Assembly (NCBI GenBank): GCA_917880885.1
Contig: OU862923.1
Coordinates: 24,381,770-24,445,769, forward strand
Reading direction: 5' to 3'
Source of the DNA: Limnephilus marmoratus
Lineage: Eukaryota > Arthropoda > Insecta > Trichoptera > Limnephilidae
Length of the DNA: 64,000 nt
The translations under genes were made by a program, and so were the position numbers. Below the pieces are notes generated by a model. That model was not told where the DNA came from, searched no databases, and worked only from the letters and a program-made list of their open reading frames with translations. Below, piece after piece: positions 32,862 to 43,540 of this stretch (position 1 is its first letter; each line of letters begins with the position of its first letter).

Positions 32862-35336
32862 ATGGTAGATATAACTGATCAATTGGACAAATTGTCCATA
32901 ATTCCATGTACAGAGACAAACAGTCCTCTCGAAGTTCAAAAAATATTAACTCAACCTGCCCTAAAAATTTTCTCAATAAATGTCAGAAGCATAAACCGTA
33001 ATTTCAACGAACTATTGTTAGTTCTCACAGATCTGAATTCAGACTTTGACATAATCATTTTAACTGAATGCTGGATCAATGAAAACTACATTCCAAAAAA
33101 CATAACAAACTACACCCACTACAACACACAGAATAACCTAACACAGAACGAAGGAGTTATCGTATTCATCAAAAATCATATATCTCACTCAGTGAACGAA
33201 ATCATAATCAACGACTCAAATTGTCTCAAAATTCAAATAGAAAACCATGTAACCATATTTTCTATATATCGATCACCAAGCACATCTAACATAACCCCAT
33301 TTCTAAATTCACTTAATCAATCTCTATCATGTGTGAAAAATTGTGATAATATCCTTATTATCGGTGATCTCAATATAAATATAATTAATTCCACACATCC
33401 TCAAGTCAATGAATATATAAACCTACTAACATTACAAGGTTTCGTCCCAGCCATTACAGCACCCACCAGGATATCTGGCTCGTCTGTGAGTTGCATTGAT
33501 CATGTATTTTCAAAATGTAAATTAAAAACAAGATCTCTTGTATACCAATGCACTGTCACAGACCACTACGCTACCATAACAGCTCTGTCTCATAAAATAC
33601 ATAAACCACCGCAACACGTAATCACGCAAAAGAAAATATCTTACAATACACTTTTTGACTTGGTCTCTCAAGAAAATTGGTTAAATGTTTACAAACAGAT
33701 TGATCCCAGTCTGGCCTGCAAATCTCTTGTTGACACACTACATATCCATCTAACCAACGCAACATCAGACACAACTCATAAACCTAAACACCATGATTCT
33801 AAACTTAAGCCTTGGATAACTGTTGGTATCCTACACTCTATTCGTAAGCGCGATAAACTACACGCACTCTGTAAAAAAAATCCCAACGACCATGATTCTC
33901 ACCTGTTTTACAAGAAATACAGAAATGTGTGCAAAAAAATTACTTTAAAGGCCAGAGAAGATTACTACAAAAAACAAATAAATAACGCAGAGAATGACAA
34001 GAAAAAAATATGGAATATCATTAAAGACATATCTTACACTAAAGTAACGACAACACCCATAAACATGATTAACGTTGATGGTCATTTACTAACAAACACA
34101 GGTAATGAATCTGAAAAAATCGCAGATCATCTCAATGAGTTTTTCACCACAATTGGTTCTAACCTTTCCAATCATATTCTGACAAGAAATAGTGTTTCGG
34201 AGCATGAACTCGCAAACGAAATATCCCTGACTCACCTGAGATATAGTCCTTTCCTTTTCACCCCCACTACAGAATTAGAAATTATAGAAATCATATCAAC
34301 TTTAAAAAATACTCACTCAACAGGAATAGATGAAATCTCTACTAAACTTACAAAACATTTAAAAATATTTATAGCCAAGCCTCTAGAGCATATTATAAAC
34401 CTTAGCCTCCAATCCGGTATATTCCCAAACTCCCTTAAACATGCCTCAATCATCCCTATTTACAAATCAGGTGACAGATCTTCCGTAAATAGTTACAGGC
34501 CAATATCTCTACTGAGCACAATCTCCAAAATCATTGAAAATGTAGTAAAACTAAAACTGGTTAAGTTCCTTGAGAAAAATAAAATCCTTTCAAATAACCA
34601 GTATGGCTTTCGCAAAAACCGTAGTACTGATGATGCAATTGCAACCTTCACCAAACTGATATCCGATAACCTTGATAAGGGTAATAAACCTCTTGCTGTC
34701 TTTTTAGACTTATCTAAAGCCTTTGATACTATTTCACATCACATTCTCCTAAAAAAACTGCAACAGATTGGGATAGAAGGTACTGCCCTAAAATGGTTTA
34801 AAAGCTATCTTACACAAAGATCGCAAACAACTGTCCTTCACGCAAATCGAGCATATAGAAGTAAATGTCTATCTATCTCCTACGGTGTGCCCCAGGGAAG
34901 TGTTCTAGGTCCGCTCCTATTTCTCATATATATGAACTCCCTATTGAAACTGGACATTGATGGTAATATAATATCTTTCGCCGATGACACGGTTATCATA
35001 TTCACCAGCAAAACATGGAAGACATCAATAGAAAAGGCAAATTATGGTCTTAACAAAATTAAAAAATGGCTAGACTCCAACCTCCTCACCCTAAATGTAC
35101 AAAAAACACAATACATACACTTTTCAATCCGTAAATTCACACTCCCAGAAAACCTTCCTAAATTAATCATTCACACTTGCTCACAAAATCTAGACACATC
35201 TCCACAAACACCCAATAATAGCTGCTCATGCCCAAATCTTAAACCATCAAATGAAATAAAATACCTAGGTGTCATAATAGATAACCAATTACGCTGGGAG
35301 GCCCATATTAACTCCATACTTACATACTCCACTTAA
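32862..35336 (+). CDS. LINE-A ORF2: endonuclease-reverse transcriptase
   Basis: 824 codons, starting at the ATG of a frame that opens just before the endonuclease domain. Residues 35-260: an APE-type endonuclease with FSINVRSINRN, ILTECWI, IYRSPS, IIGDLNINI and, at its end, TDHYATI. Residues 500-770: RT with SYRPISLLSTISKIIE, YGFRKNRSTDDAI, FLDLSKAFDTISHHI (motif A), YGVPQGSVLGPLLF (motif B), FADDTVIIF at 706-714 (catalytic motif C) and YLGVIIDNQLRW. All catalytic residues are present. The protein would nick target DNA and copy its own RNA. It stops about 20 residues after the last RT motif; related proteins usually have a further 150-200 residues, so the C-terminus looks cut. Confidence 0.9.
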   Translation: MVDITDQLDKLSIIPCTETNSPLEVQKILTQPALKIFSINVRSINRNFNELLLVLTDLNSDFDIIILTECWINENYIPKNITNYTHYNTQNNLTQNEGVIVFIKNHISHSVNEIIINDSNCLKIQIENHVTIFSIYRSPSTSNITPFLNSLNQSLSCVKNCDNILIIGDLNINIINSTHPQVNEYINLLTLQGFVPAITAPTRISGSSVSCIDHVFSKCKLKTRSLVYQCTVTDHYATITALSHKIHKPPQHVITQKKISYNTLFDLVSQENWLNVYKQIDPSLACKSLVDTLHIHLTNATSDTTHKPKHHDSKLKPWITVGILHSIRKRDKLHALCKKNPNDHDSHLFYKKYRNVCKKITLKAREDYYKKQINNAENDKKKIWNIIKDISYTKVTTTPINMINVDGHLLTNTGNESEKIADHLNEFFTTIGSNLSNHILTRNSVSEHELANEISLTHLRYSPFLFTPTTELEIIEIISTLKNTHSTGIDEISTKLTKHLKIFIAKPLEHIINLSLQSGIFPNSLKHASIIPIYKSGDRSSVNSYRPISLLSTISKIIENVVKLKLVKFLEKNKILSNNQYGFRKNRSTDDAIATFTKLISDNLDKGNKPLAVFLDLSKAFDTISHHILLKKLQQIGIEGTALKWFKSYLTQRSQTTVLHANRAYRSKCLSISYGVPQGSVLGPLLFLIYMNSLLKLDIDGNIISFADDTVIIFTSKTWKTSIEKANYGLNKIKKWLDSNLLTLNVQKTQYIHFSIRKFTLPENLPKLIIHTCSQNLDTSPQTPNNSCSCPNLKPSNEIKYLGVIIDNQLRWEAHINSILTYST

Positions 35337-35781
35337 TGTACTTGTATTTTCATTACATTTTAATAGTATTTTAATTACACAAATGTACTTGTATTTTTTT
35401 ATTTTTTTGATACATGCTCCTTGTATTATTTTTAATTCAATAATACGTATTTTCTTTCATATACTTTTCATATTATTTTTAATTTTTCTGTTTTTCCATA
35501 CTTATTTTTTATATTCATATATCTTAAACTTATGTAGATATTTTGCATTATTTTTAATTCCTTTATACATCATACTTGTTTTAGATGTATAAATTTTTAT
35601 TTTTTATTTTTATATTATTTTGTTTTTCATTCAACTTATTTTTAATTTGTATTATTATACTTTACATAAAATTGGCCACTACAACACGGGCATGTGCCTA
35701 GTGTGATGGCCAAAAAATTATCCATTTACTGTAATGTATAAACTTTACTGAATAAAGAACATTAAAAAAAAAAAAAAAAAA

Positions 35782-35870
35782 TTTAAGTTTGAACGAATCT
35801 AGACTCCAGTATCCCAGCATACGGTGTTAGGAAGCAGTATGGCAATGACGTAAATGGCAACACCTTTTGG
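35782..35870. other. Short spacer between the LINE-A tail and the satellite
   Basis: Unique-looking sequence of about 90 bp between the LINE-A poly-A and the 7-bp array. Confidence 0.4.
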
Positions 35871-35871
35871 G

Positions 35872-36440
35872 GCATCGACATCGCACATCGCACATCGCAC
35901 ATCGCACATCGCACATCGCACATCGCACATCGCACATCGCACATCGCACATCGCACATCGCACATCGCACATCGCACATCGCACATCGCACATCGCACAT
36001 CGCACATCGCACATCGCACATCGCACATCGCACATCGCACATCGCACATCGCACATCGCACATCGCACATCGCACATCGCACATCGCACATCGCACATCG
36101 CACATCGCACATCGCACATCGCACATCGCACATCGCACATCGCACATCGCACATCGCACATCGCACATCGCACATCGCACATCGCACATCGCACATCGCA
36201 CATCGCACATCGCACATCGCACATCGCACATCGCGCATCGCGCATCGCGCATCGCGCATCGCGCATCGCGCATCGCGCATCGCGCATCGCGCATCGCGCA
36301 TCGCGCATCGCGCATCGCGCATCGCGCATCGCGCATCGCGCATCGCGCATCGCGCATCGCGCATCGCGCATCGCGCAGCGACATCGCACGTCGCGCATCG
36401 CGCATCGCGCATCGCGCATCGCGCAGCGACATCGCACGTC
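35872..36440. repeat. 7-bp satellite array, (ACATCGC)n then (GCATCGC)n
   Basis: About 50 near-perfect copies of ACATCGC (35878 to about 36232) change abruptly to about 20 copies of GCATCGC (to about 36377). Then come two GCAGCGACATCGCACGTC interruptions separated by four GCATCGC units. Because 7 is not a multiple of 3 and the unit makes no stop in any phase, several long open frames on both strands cross the array; none is a gene. Confidence 0.95.
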
Positions 36441-36600
36441 GGACAGTCAGAAAAATACAAGCGCATTTCATTTATTTTTATTGTGCATGTTTTTTGTTTT
36501 TTTTTAGCATTTTTTAGCACACATGCACAATTACAAAAAAGAAAAATAAAATTGGAAATAAAATGAAAAATATATTAGGTAAGTACCTATAATACATATT

Positions 36601-36860
36601 ATGTGTAAGGATGACATTTGTCACATGAGAACCTGTCGCTTCTTCGACTCGTTCTTGTGTTCAACAGCTCGGCTGTGGAACGATTTGCCGGCCTTTGCGT
36701 TTCCTCCTTCCTACAACATGGATCTCTTCAGGACCAATGTTCATTCCTTCCTCTTCTCAAAAAACCACCCACACAGCATCTCAGATGACATAGGCCCTGA
36801 GGGAAATTACTTGCCTCAGGGCCTCCTGTGCGGAGTTAATGTAAAAAAAAACAACAAAGG
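36601..36860 (+). pseudogene. LINE C-terminus (family that shares its tail with SINE-3)
   Basis: The frame from 36601 reads FFDSFLCSTARLWNDLPAF, then PPSYNMDLFRTNVHSFLF, and on into SISDDIGPEGNYLPQGL. The R-FFDSFLCSTARLWNDLP text is the conserved LINE ORF2 end and recurs at 59560-59805 on the minus strand. RT is absent. The last 90 bp match the SINE-3 tail. Confidence 0.75.
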
Positions 36861-36929
36861 GAATAAAACAGGGAGAGCATGCACGGACAGATTTGTGTCC
36901 TATTTTGTCTCTACCTATCGTTTTAAAAT

Positions 36930-37545
36930 TTTTTTTAGGAAAGACGATAATTCCCGGGTTATGAATAACCTGAAAATATTTTGAAAATCTCCTGACACCG
37001 CCACAGTCAGCAGAAAATATTACTTACTAGCTGGTTCCCGGCATGCGTTGCTATGCCATTTAAAAAGAAATTGTTTCTCCCTGCTCGTCCTTTCCCATTC
37101 GTCCCGTTCCCTTTCCGCATCCACTTCCTGTCCCGCGTTCCCACTCCGCCTCCTCCACCTTCCCTCTCCCCAATCAACTCCCACCCTTCCCCCAACCCGT
37201 GAACCCCCTACCCGAGTTACCCCCCTCCCGCATTCTATACATTCGGTTTTCAAACAGCTCACCTGCCACCTATTGCAATTTTTTTATATAAATTTCGTAA
37301 TGCCAGAGCTCATTAGTAGTCTTATACAAACCTTGTCCTGACAATAACAAACACACAAAAAAAAGAATTATCCAATTTGGTGCAGTCGTTCGGAAGTTAT
37401 GCGCGTACATACATTTCGGCGATTCATTTTTATTTATTTATAGAAGATTAGATTTCGTGCTGGGGAAATTAGCCAGCCGAGGAATTGATCTCATGACTGG
37501 GTTGGACCCAGACGCATTGCCAACTCAGCCGCTGACCGGTCGAAT
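36930..37545 (-). repeat. SINE-2, copy 2, split by a Helitron-like insertion
   Basis: 36930-37026 carries the body (TCCCGGGTTATGAATAACC) and 37453-37545 the tRNA-like head (CCAGCCGAGGAATTGATC, GCCAACTCAGCCGCTGACCG). The Helitron-like element at 37027-37452 separates them at the point where uninterrupted copies are continuous. Confidence 0.75.
37027..37452 (-). mobile_element. Helitron-like non-autonomous element
   Basis: On the minus strand it starts TCTAATCTTCTATAAATAAA and ends GGAACCAGCTAG, with A before and T after. This is the A^T insertion with 5'-TC and CTAG-3' ends expected for Helitrons. It matches 57546-58032: AATGAATCGCCGAAATGTAT, GCATAACTTCCGAACGACTG, and a purine-rich middle. 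No Rep/helicase is encoded. Confidence 0.75.
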
Positions 37546-38279
37546 TAGAATTTATCTCGCAAGTTTCGCCATTTATTACACCACGTTACAAACTTCATTT
37601 CAGAAAAGTAGGTGCTTAGCACAATATTCTACCGATTTATTTAACGGCAGACAATCAAGTGGTCACATCGTCAATTTGATATCTTCGTTGGGCTTAATTC
37701 GCTTATTTCCGAGGTAATATCTAAGCAATAGACGCCATTTGCCGGGACCCTAGTAGGGGAATGCCCCGCAGCCACGTCGCATGCTTACTAATGTCCCTCC
37801 CGGACCGAAAAACTAAATAAAAAAATAAAATAACGCGATAACAGTAATGGCCGACAATTTCGGAACGATAAATGGATACTTTTATTTCTGTTGTTTCAAA
37901 TGAAGGGATTGCGTAGGATACTTTTATCGGGTGGGAGATTCGATTGGCAATACCTACACAGTAATAGCTAGATAATAATTTACGGTTGAATAGATAGCTT
38001 TAGACATCGATTCCTACCTATTATTGGTAAATACTTCTATTTATATTATTCTTATAGACACACTTCCTGTATTCGTGGAGAAGACTTGTCTTGGGGAAAA
38101 AACATTAAGGCCCATTAGTTGTTTCGAAGATTTTTCAAATGTACGTAATATTGTGATCAAATGGCCATTCAGCGCTATTTTTGAAGTGAAACTTTTTTAA
38201 CGCCGTAAGTGACTTGCAATTTGGGTGAAACGGAAACGCGTCACAACTAGTGAGGCAGGCTAAGCACAACTAAAAATAT
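37546..38279. other. Non-coding, nothing recognised
   Basis: Mixed composition; no coding signal or shared repeat. Confidence 0.4.
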
Positions 38280-38445
38280 TGTATAATTATGCTACTTCTG
38301 TGTAACCGTTCTTACATTACCTTATATTCCTGATTTTTTTTTGTACTGATGTAATCTATTTGTAAACTACATTGAACGTGTAATTTTTTAGTTATAATGT
38401 TGTCAATTTTATTGAACAAAGATATTATTATTATTATTATTAACT
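38280..38445 (+). repeat. LINE 3' tail with (ATT)n end
   Basis: TGTAATCTATTTGTAAACTA, then TTTTATTGAACAAAGATATT and (ATT)n at 38420-38442, the form of a LINE 3' end. No coding part. Confidence 0.45.
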
Positions 38446-38611
38446 CAGTTCTAGTTTCTACTCGGTTCTAATATAACGCTGTAAATTCACACTTCGGCGC
38501 GTGCCTTTTACAGCGGAGTTGATAAGGTGCCTGATAAGTCTCAGCGGCCAGAGAGACAGACATTAAGCGAACGGGGCTTCTTCAGCTGATTAAAATTTGT
38601 TCAAAACATAG

Positions 38612-39232
38612 TCATCCAAATTCAATAGACCAGAAGATACAGATGAGGGGTAAAACCAAACTATGGGAGGGGAAGAGGGGAAAGATGACTGTGATTCGTT
38701 AAAAAATCAATCTGACAGTATATAGGCATCTTCCATTATAATATCACCATTTTGTTCTTAAAAGCAAAATCTGCTTTGAATGAATAGACCTTTTTACATG
38801 GGAGCGCGAATTGCTTCCCACGTTAATAACATATTTGCGAAGGCCAAATGCTCGCCACGAAAAGGTTCGCCCCTATTCACATAGCAATATTTTGTTGCCG
38901 TATTTAGTTAAGACACTTTTACAAATGTTTCATAATTTACTTACCCCTGTAATCAGCGACGAGCTCACTCGAGAAACGCCCACATTCGCTATGTTCTAGG
39001 TAGGTGTAAGGCACAAGCTCTCGTATATTGCCGAGTTATTTGGTAAAATGTATGGATGTTAGCTCTACGCTGGTCAGGACAAGAACGATGACGTCACATT
39101 TTTTTGATTCAAGCGAGGCTTTCGTAAGCCCAGCTGGCTCCAAGGAGGAGTTCTAGTCGGCTCCATGGGGAGGGGGAAATAATACGTTTTTATCACTTAG
39201 GGCAGGTCCAGATATATTCATATGTCCGTGGT
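38612..39232 (+). repeat. Rep1, copy 3
   Basis: Matches copy 1 from CATCCAAA onward (GAAGATACAGATGAGGGG, TAAAACCAAACTATGGGAGG), through TTTAGTTAAGACACTTTTAC and GATGACGTCACATTTTTTTG, to the GGGGAGGGGGAAATAATACG end shared with copy 2. Confidence 0.75.
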
Positions 39233-39619
39233 TCAAAAGCTGAAACGGACTTAGGATTGGTTGTTTCCAAAAATGTTAACAATTCATCAAATTTTTAAAA
39301 GTAAATTTCACGTTATGTGAAAGTTCCATTCACGTTCTGTAACTATTTCAGATTTATAAAGCAACTGGCCAATAATGATATAATAACAGAACTTGAATGG
39401 AACCCGTCCTTATAATCGGCATTTGATGAGAACCGTTCAACTGTCATAGAAGCAAAATGGCGCTGAATGACTAGTAGATGACGATGGTACATTTGAATTT
39501 CTGGGAAACAATAACACAACCTAAGTTTTCTTTGTATTTTTATATTAATGCATAATGTTGTTTTGTATCGTCATAACGATGGTCTTCTCATACGCCTTGT
39601 TCCGAGTTTAAGCTCTAAT
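39233..39619. other. Non-coding, nothing recognised
   Basis: No coding signal; one weak internal repeat only. Confidence 0.4.
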
Positions 39620-39786
39620 GCCCCGTTCCGATTGGGCAAGTATTTTAGTCGAGTAGCGAGTATTTTATTAGTAACTAAACGTGTCCGAGCACTATACGTT
39701 TAGTCGTAAGTAGGAGCGTTTTGGTCAGTCAAGTGGCGAGTTACTCGCTACTCGACTAAATTACTTGCCCAAATCAGGACTGGGCT
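39620..39786. mobile_element. MITE-3: 167-bp element with 46-bp inverted ends
   Basis: Left: GCCCCGTTCCGATTGGGCAA, then TTTAGTCGAGTAGCGAGT. Right: ACTCGCTACTCGACTAAA, then TTGCCCAAATCAGGACTGGG. The arms pair over about 46 bp with few mismatches. Short and non-coding, only one copy in the window. Confidence 0.7.
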
Positions 39787-40291
39787 TAAGGTTCAGTTGT
39801 TTTGAAGAAATTCAAATGTAACACTGTCGTCAAATGGCTATTTAGTGCCAGTTGATTTTTTTGACATTTGGAAGGTGAAGGTTTTAGATTTTAGATTCAG
39901 GTGCGTAAAACTGGGATCCAGATTTTAAGAGCCTTTTAACCAACCAGCGGCCGAGAATCCAAATTTCGTCGAAAGATGTTCTTACGATCATTCAGGGTGG
40001 TTCCAATGACGCGATACCAGCTTTTAAAAATTATAACTCAATATCGATTTTATTTCATTCAAAATGTGATTTAATTTAACCCACATCCAAAAATTCTGAA
40101 AGGCGTGATGATAAAACTATAAAAATTATGTACTTTTTGTTATTATTTTTTGATCTTAAGTACTTGTAATTTTTTCAATAATGTCTAAGCAAAATAAATG
40201 TGCAAAAAAATCTTAAATATATTAATTTGTAAGACCGTAAAAAGATAGACAAAATGGAGAAATTTTTGTGATTAAAAATTTTTTTTTTAAA
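39787..40291. other. Non-coding, nothing recognised
   Basis: AT-rich; no coding signal. Confidence 0.4.
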
Positions 40292-40476
40292 GAAAGAAAA
40301 ACATTCCCGGGTTACGAATAACCCAACAATGTTTGAAAATCTCCTACTACCACCACAGAAAGCCGAAAATGTTGCTTGTGTTGTGATGGAGGACTTAGCC
40401 AGCGGAGGAATCGAACACGCGACGCTCGGGTGGAACCCGAGCGCTATGCCCACTCAACCACCGACCAGTCAAATAA
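40292..40476 (-). repeat. SINE-2, copy 3
   Basis: Reverse of copy 1: AACATTCCCGGGTTACGAAT, AACCCAACAATGTTTGAAAA, and a head with GCCACTCAACC-type A box text near 40455. The A-rich end (T run on the plus strand) is at about 40280. Confidence 0.8.
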
Positions 40477-41569
40477 AATTATAATACTACTTCCGAGTTC
40501 AAACGTCCTTTCAGGCGGAAGGCTAGTTTTGATCTATAAAGCTTCTGAAAACCTGAAGACTTCGTAAATCTACCTTCGGTCACCTTCGGCACCACTCGGC
40601 ATCGAAACCATGTTCCCCGAAGAGCCCATAGACAAAAATGGTAAAGTATGTACTAGATCACAGACCATTACGATACATTACATATTGCAATATATGGCTT
40701 TTGTCTCTAAGTCGTTCGGGTTTCGCCGGTTTCGGAAATACTCCGAACGGTGGGAATAAGAAGCTCACTCCTCGTAGTACAGATTTTCGAGCCACAGCTA
40801 GTTACAGATATTATAAAATAGTTTGATAACATTATTTTTGATACTTGCTTGGCTGGGTTTCCTCTAGTCTAGATTTGACAATATTTGGTAATTACGGCGC
40901 AAGCACAAAATTCCGTAATTAAAAAGTAATCCATTCTTGGCGCATCGCATCTGTTATCCGCGGTATATCTGCGATTAATCAATTATCAATCACTTTATCC
41001 CGCCGATAAATCAGGCGTGTTCTTGCGTTATTGTAAACGGCGCAATGAGCGAATATTGGATTGAAACTTTTCAGATGGGAAAGTTTAGAACCTGACGGCA
41101 TTCTGCAAATAAATTGGGTTATTATTCACGCCGTTATCTATGTGAAACGTCGGGAAAGTAATAAATCTTCTGTTGTCGCTCTCAACTTTCGCGGATATAG
41201 AAACAAATTTGACAGATTTATCCGAGTATTGAAGCCAAATGGTATGCTGTAATGGTGATTTACAAAAGTTTGATGGCCTATTAAATAAATAATAAAAGTT
41301 AGTAACTTTTAAATCGGTTGGTCTGTTTGATGTGGGTAAGATGGAATACGTTTGTGTGAAAGAACATTCAATTTTGGTTTGATTTAAAAAAATCTACGAG
41401 AAAACACATTTACTAATTGTTAGGTATTATTAAGTATTAGCACTTCTACAGTACACTGCATGACCTTAAAGCATTGTTTTATTATATAAAGTAAAGAAAT
41501 AAATATTTCTTTTTCAATAATTGCAAATTCACTTCGTTTAGACATTTTTAATTTAATGAAAACTGTTCA
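40477..41569. other. Non-coding, nothing recognised
   Basis: Small open frames (such as 41061-41252) have no recognisable domain. No shared repeats seen. Confidence 0.4.
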
Positions 41570-42180
41570 CTTTGTATACGCCACTTATTTAATCCAAATT
41601 ATCAACATGTTTCAAAACCATTAGTTTCTTCTTCAGGATAATATAAAAATTAACAAAAATAACAAAAGATATACAAGTATAGACCAATAAGTAATGATAA
41701 AAACAGTTAGGTATATAAAAAAAAATATGTTACTTTAGTAGTATTGCTTAGACAATACCTATGCGTGTTCTAAATTAAACTTAAACACTTGATTGAATCA
41801 TGTAGTGCATTTATTTAAAAATTATAGGGAAAACAATAGCGCGTTAAAAATACACCGAACTGTGTTGATTGTTTTACCAAGCTTCGCTTTTTGGTTACCG
41901 AAACTGTTTATTTTCCTGACAACCAACAAGCGAAAGTGATTGGTATTTTTCGAATGATTTTCAAATTATTGTCAGGCGGTGTCACTAACCGCGGTAACTA
42001 CGCATCTTGTAATCTACGCAGATCGCCACAGCGATCGCCACAGTACCTTTAACTAATTAATCACCACTCTTGTGTTCTTGTGAAGTTTGTTATTTTTGTT
42101 AATTTTTATTTTATCCTGACCAAGAAACTATTGGATTCGATATGTTTTGGTAATTTTGATTAAATGAGTGGTGTTTTATT
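41570..42180. repeat. Inverted-repeat element, about 95-bp arms
   Basis: Left arm (41570-41666): CCACTTATTTAATCCAAATT, ACATGTTTCAAAACCATTAG, TCTTCAGGATAATATAAAAA. Right arm (42088-42180) is the diverged reverse complement: TTAATTTTTATTTTATCCTG, AAGAAACTATTGGATTCGAT. A further direct copy of the left edge text lies at 42836-42895. Non-coding; class unknown. Confidence 0.6.
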
Positions 42181-42942
42181 TTATTTTTTTATATTTTAGT
42201 TTTATTTTATTATGGAAATTTTATTAGTTATTCATATTTCAATAAGGTAATTACATATTACGTAGCTGCATGAACCAGCGAGTTTCTGCAAAATTCATAG
42301 TATTATAAAAAACATAGATTAAAACAATGAAGAAAACATAAACACAGATTAAACCTATGTAGGATAAATAAAATGAAAGTAAACTAATTAAAATTTAACT
42401 AAAAAAATTTAACTCATACAAATATTATTATTATTATTATTATTATTATAAAAAGAGGAAAAACAACACAATGAGAATGAGAAAATAATACACGGTGGGG
42501 TAGAGGGATCGTAATTAACAACTTGTTTTAATTTTTTCTTCTATGCTTTTGGTAAATTGGTCGGAGGATAAAGCGAAAATATCAGCGTCTGAAAAGATGT
42601 TATCATATTTTGTGCACGTCCTTCAGAGAAATTAATGTTGAGTGTAATTTGTTTTTGAATAGTTTGTTCGACCTTGTTGTTCGACCTTATGGAAATAAAT
42701 GTTTTCTAAAAGATTTGTTGTCAACAATGTTGTTAATTAATTTGAATAAAAATTTCTGGTCGGATATATTTCTTCTATCTTCTAAAGTGTACAGAATGAT
42801 TTATTTTCGTATACCAAAAAAAAATTTCTTCTTCAAACCTTGCAAATATACTTCGTGGTGTCATTTTTAATTAAATGAAAACAAATAACTTATTTAAATC
42901 CACTACATAACATACCTATATAGTGGTTTTTCAAAAGTTACT
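42181..42942. other. Mostly non-coding; (ATT)n at 42422-42450
   Basis: An 86-codon frame at 42610-42870 has no recognisable domain and ends in text shared with the edge of the element at 41570, so it may belong to that repeat. Confidence 0.35.
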
Positions 42943-43110
42943 TAGAAAACACTCCTGGGTTACGAATAACCCAACAATGTTTGAAAATCTCCTACTACCA
43001 CCACACTAAGTTGAAAATGTTGGGTGTGTCGTGATGAAGGACTTAGCCAGCCGAGGAATGCCCACCCAAACGCGATGCCCACTCAGCCACTGACCGGTCA
43101 GTGGCTGATT
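42943..43110 (-). repeat. SINE-2, copy 4
   Basis: CTCCTGGGTTACGAATAACC, AACAATGTTTGAAAATCTCC and CTTAGCCAGCCGAGGAATG, then a shortened tRNA-like head with CCACTCAGCCACTGACCG. Confidence 0.75.
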
Positions 43111-43300
43111 TATTTATTTTCATTTAATAGAAATGATTTATTTAATCAGGTGGTAAAGCAGCTAAATATAAGACAAGGTTTTCGCTATTGTTTAACTGCG
43201 TAGATGGCATTTTTTCTCAGCAATTCTAATTCAAAATATCACTTTAAACGTTTAAAATAAAAATTTACTCGTGATAATGAAATTTTATTTTAAATTGAAA

Positions 43301-43540
43301 TAATCGCACCTGCTGCAAAATACAGGTGTGGAAGAGAAAGCACACCTTATTTTACAAAAAAAAACATTTGATTACAGAAAGTTAGGATTACAATTAACAA
43401 AATTTATATTTTAACATTAAAATAATCGTACTTGCTGCAAAATACAGGTGTGAAAGAGAAAGCACACCTTATTTTACAAAAAAAAACATTTGATTACAGA
43501 AAGTTAGGATTACAATTAACAAAACTAATATTTTAACATT
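43301..43540. repeat. Tandem duplication, 122-bp unit, two copies
   Basis: TAATCGCACCTGCTGCAAAA at 43301 and TAATCGTACTTGCTGCAAAA at 43423. The text between (AGGTGTGGAAGAGAAAGCAC, CATTTGATTACAGAAAGTTA) repeats with very few changes, indicating a recent duplication. Confidence 0.9.

Larger units (their letters stand above)
32317..35781 (+). mobile_element. LINE-A: CR1/Jockey-type non-LTR retrotransposon, 5'-truncated
   Basis: Order: the C-terminal end of ORF1 (32317-32571), a 290-bp spacer, intact ORF2 (32862-35336), an AT-rich 3' UTR with AATAAA at about 35751, and poly-A (35764-35781). The 5' end lies within ORF1, the usual outcome of incomplete target-primed reverse transcription. The intact ORF2 suggests a fairly young insertion. 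A matching target duplication was not found by eye. Confidence 0.8.

Noticed and set aside
32423..32878. 151-codon plus-strand frame before LINE-A ORF2
   Set aside because: The true ORF1 C-terminal motif is in a different phase (32317-32571). The 151-codon product is low complexity and hydrophobic, with no domain.
35872..36440. Regular array considered as a CRISPR
   Set aside because: There are no spacers; the unit is 7 bp and continuous. The genome is eukaryotic in content.
35783..36520. Five overlapping open frames of 212-245 codons on both strands across the 7-bp array
   Set aside because: They exist only because the 7-bp unit creates no stop in any phase. The products are pure 7-residue repeats with no start context or flanking coding sequence.
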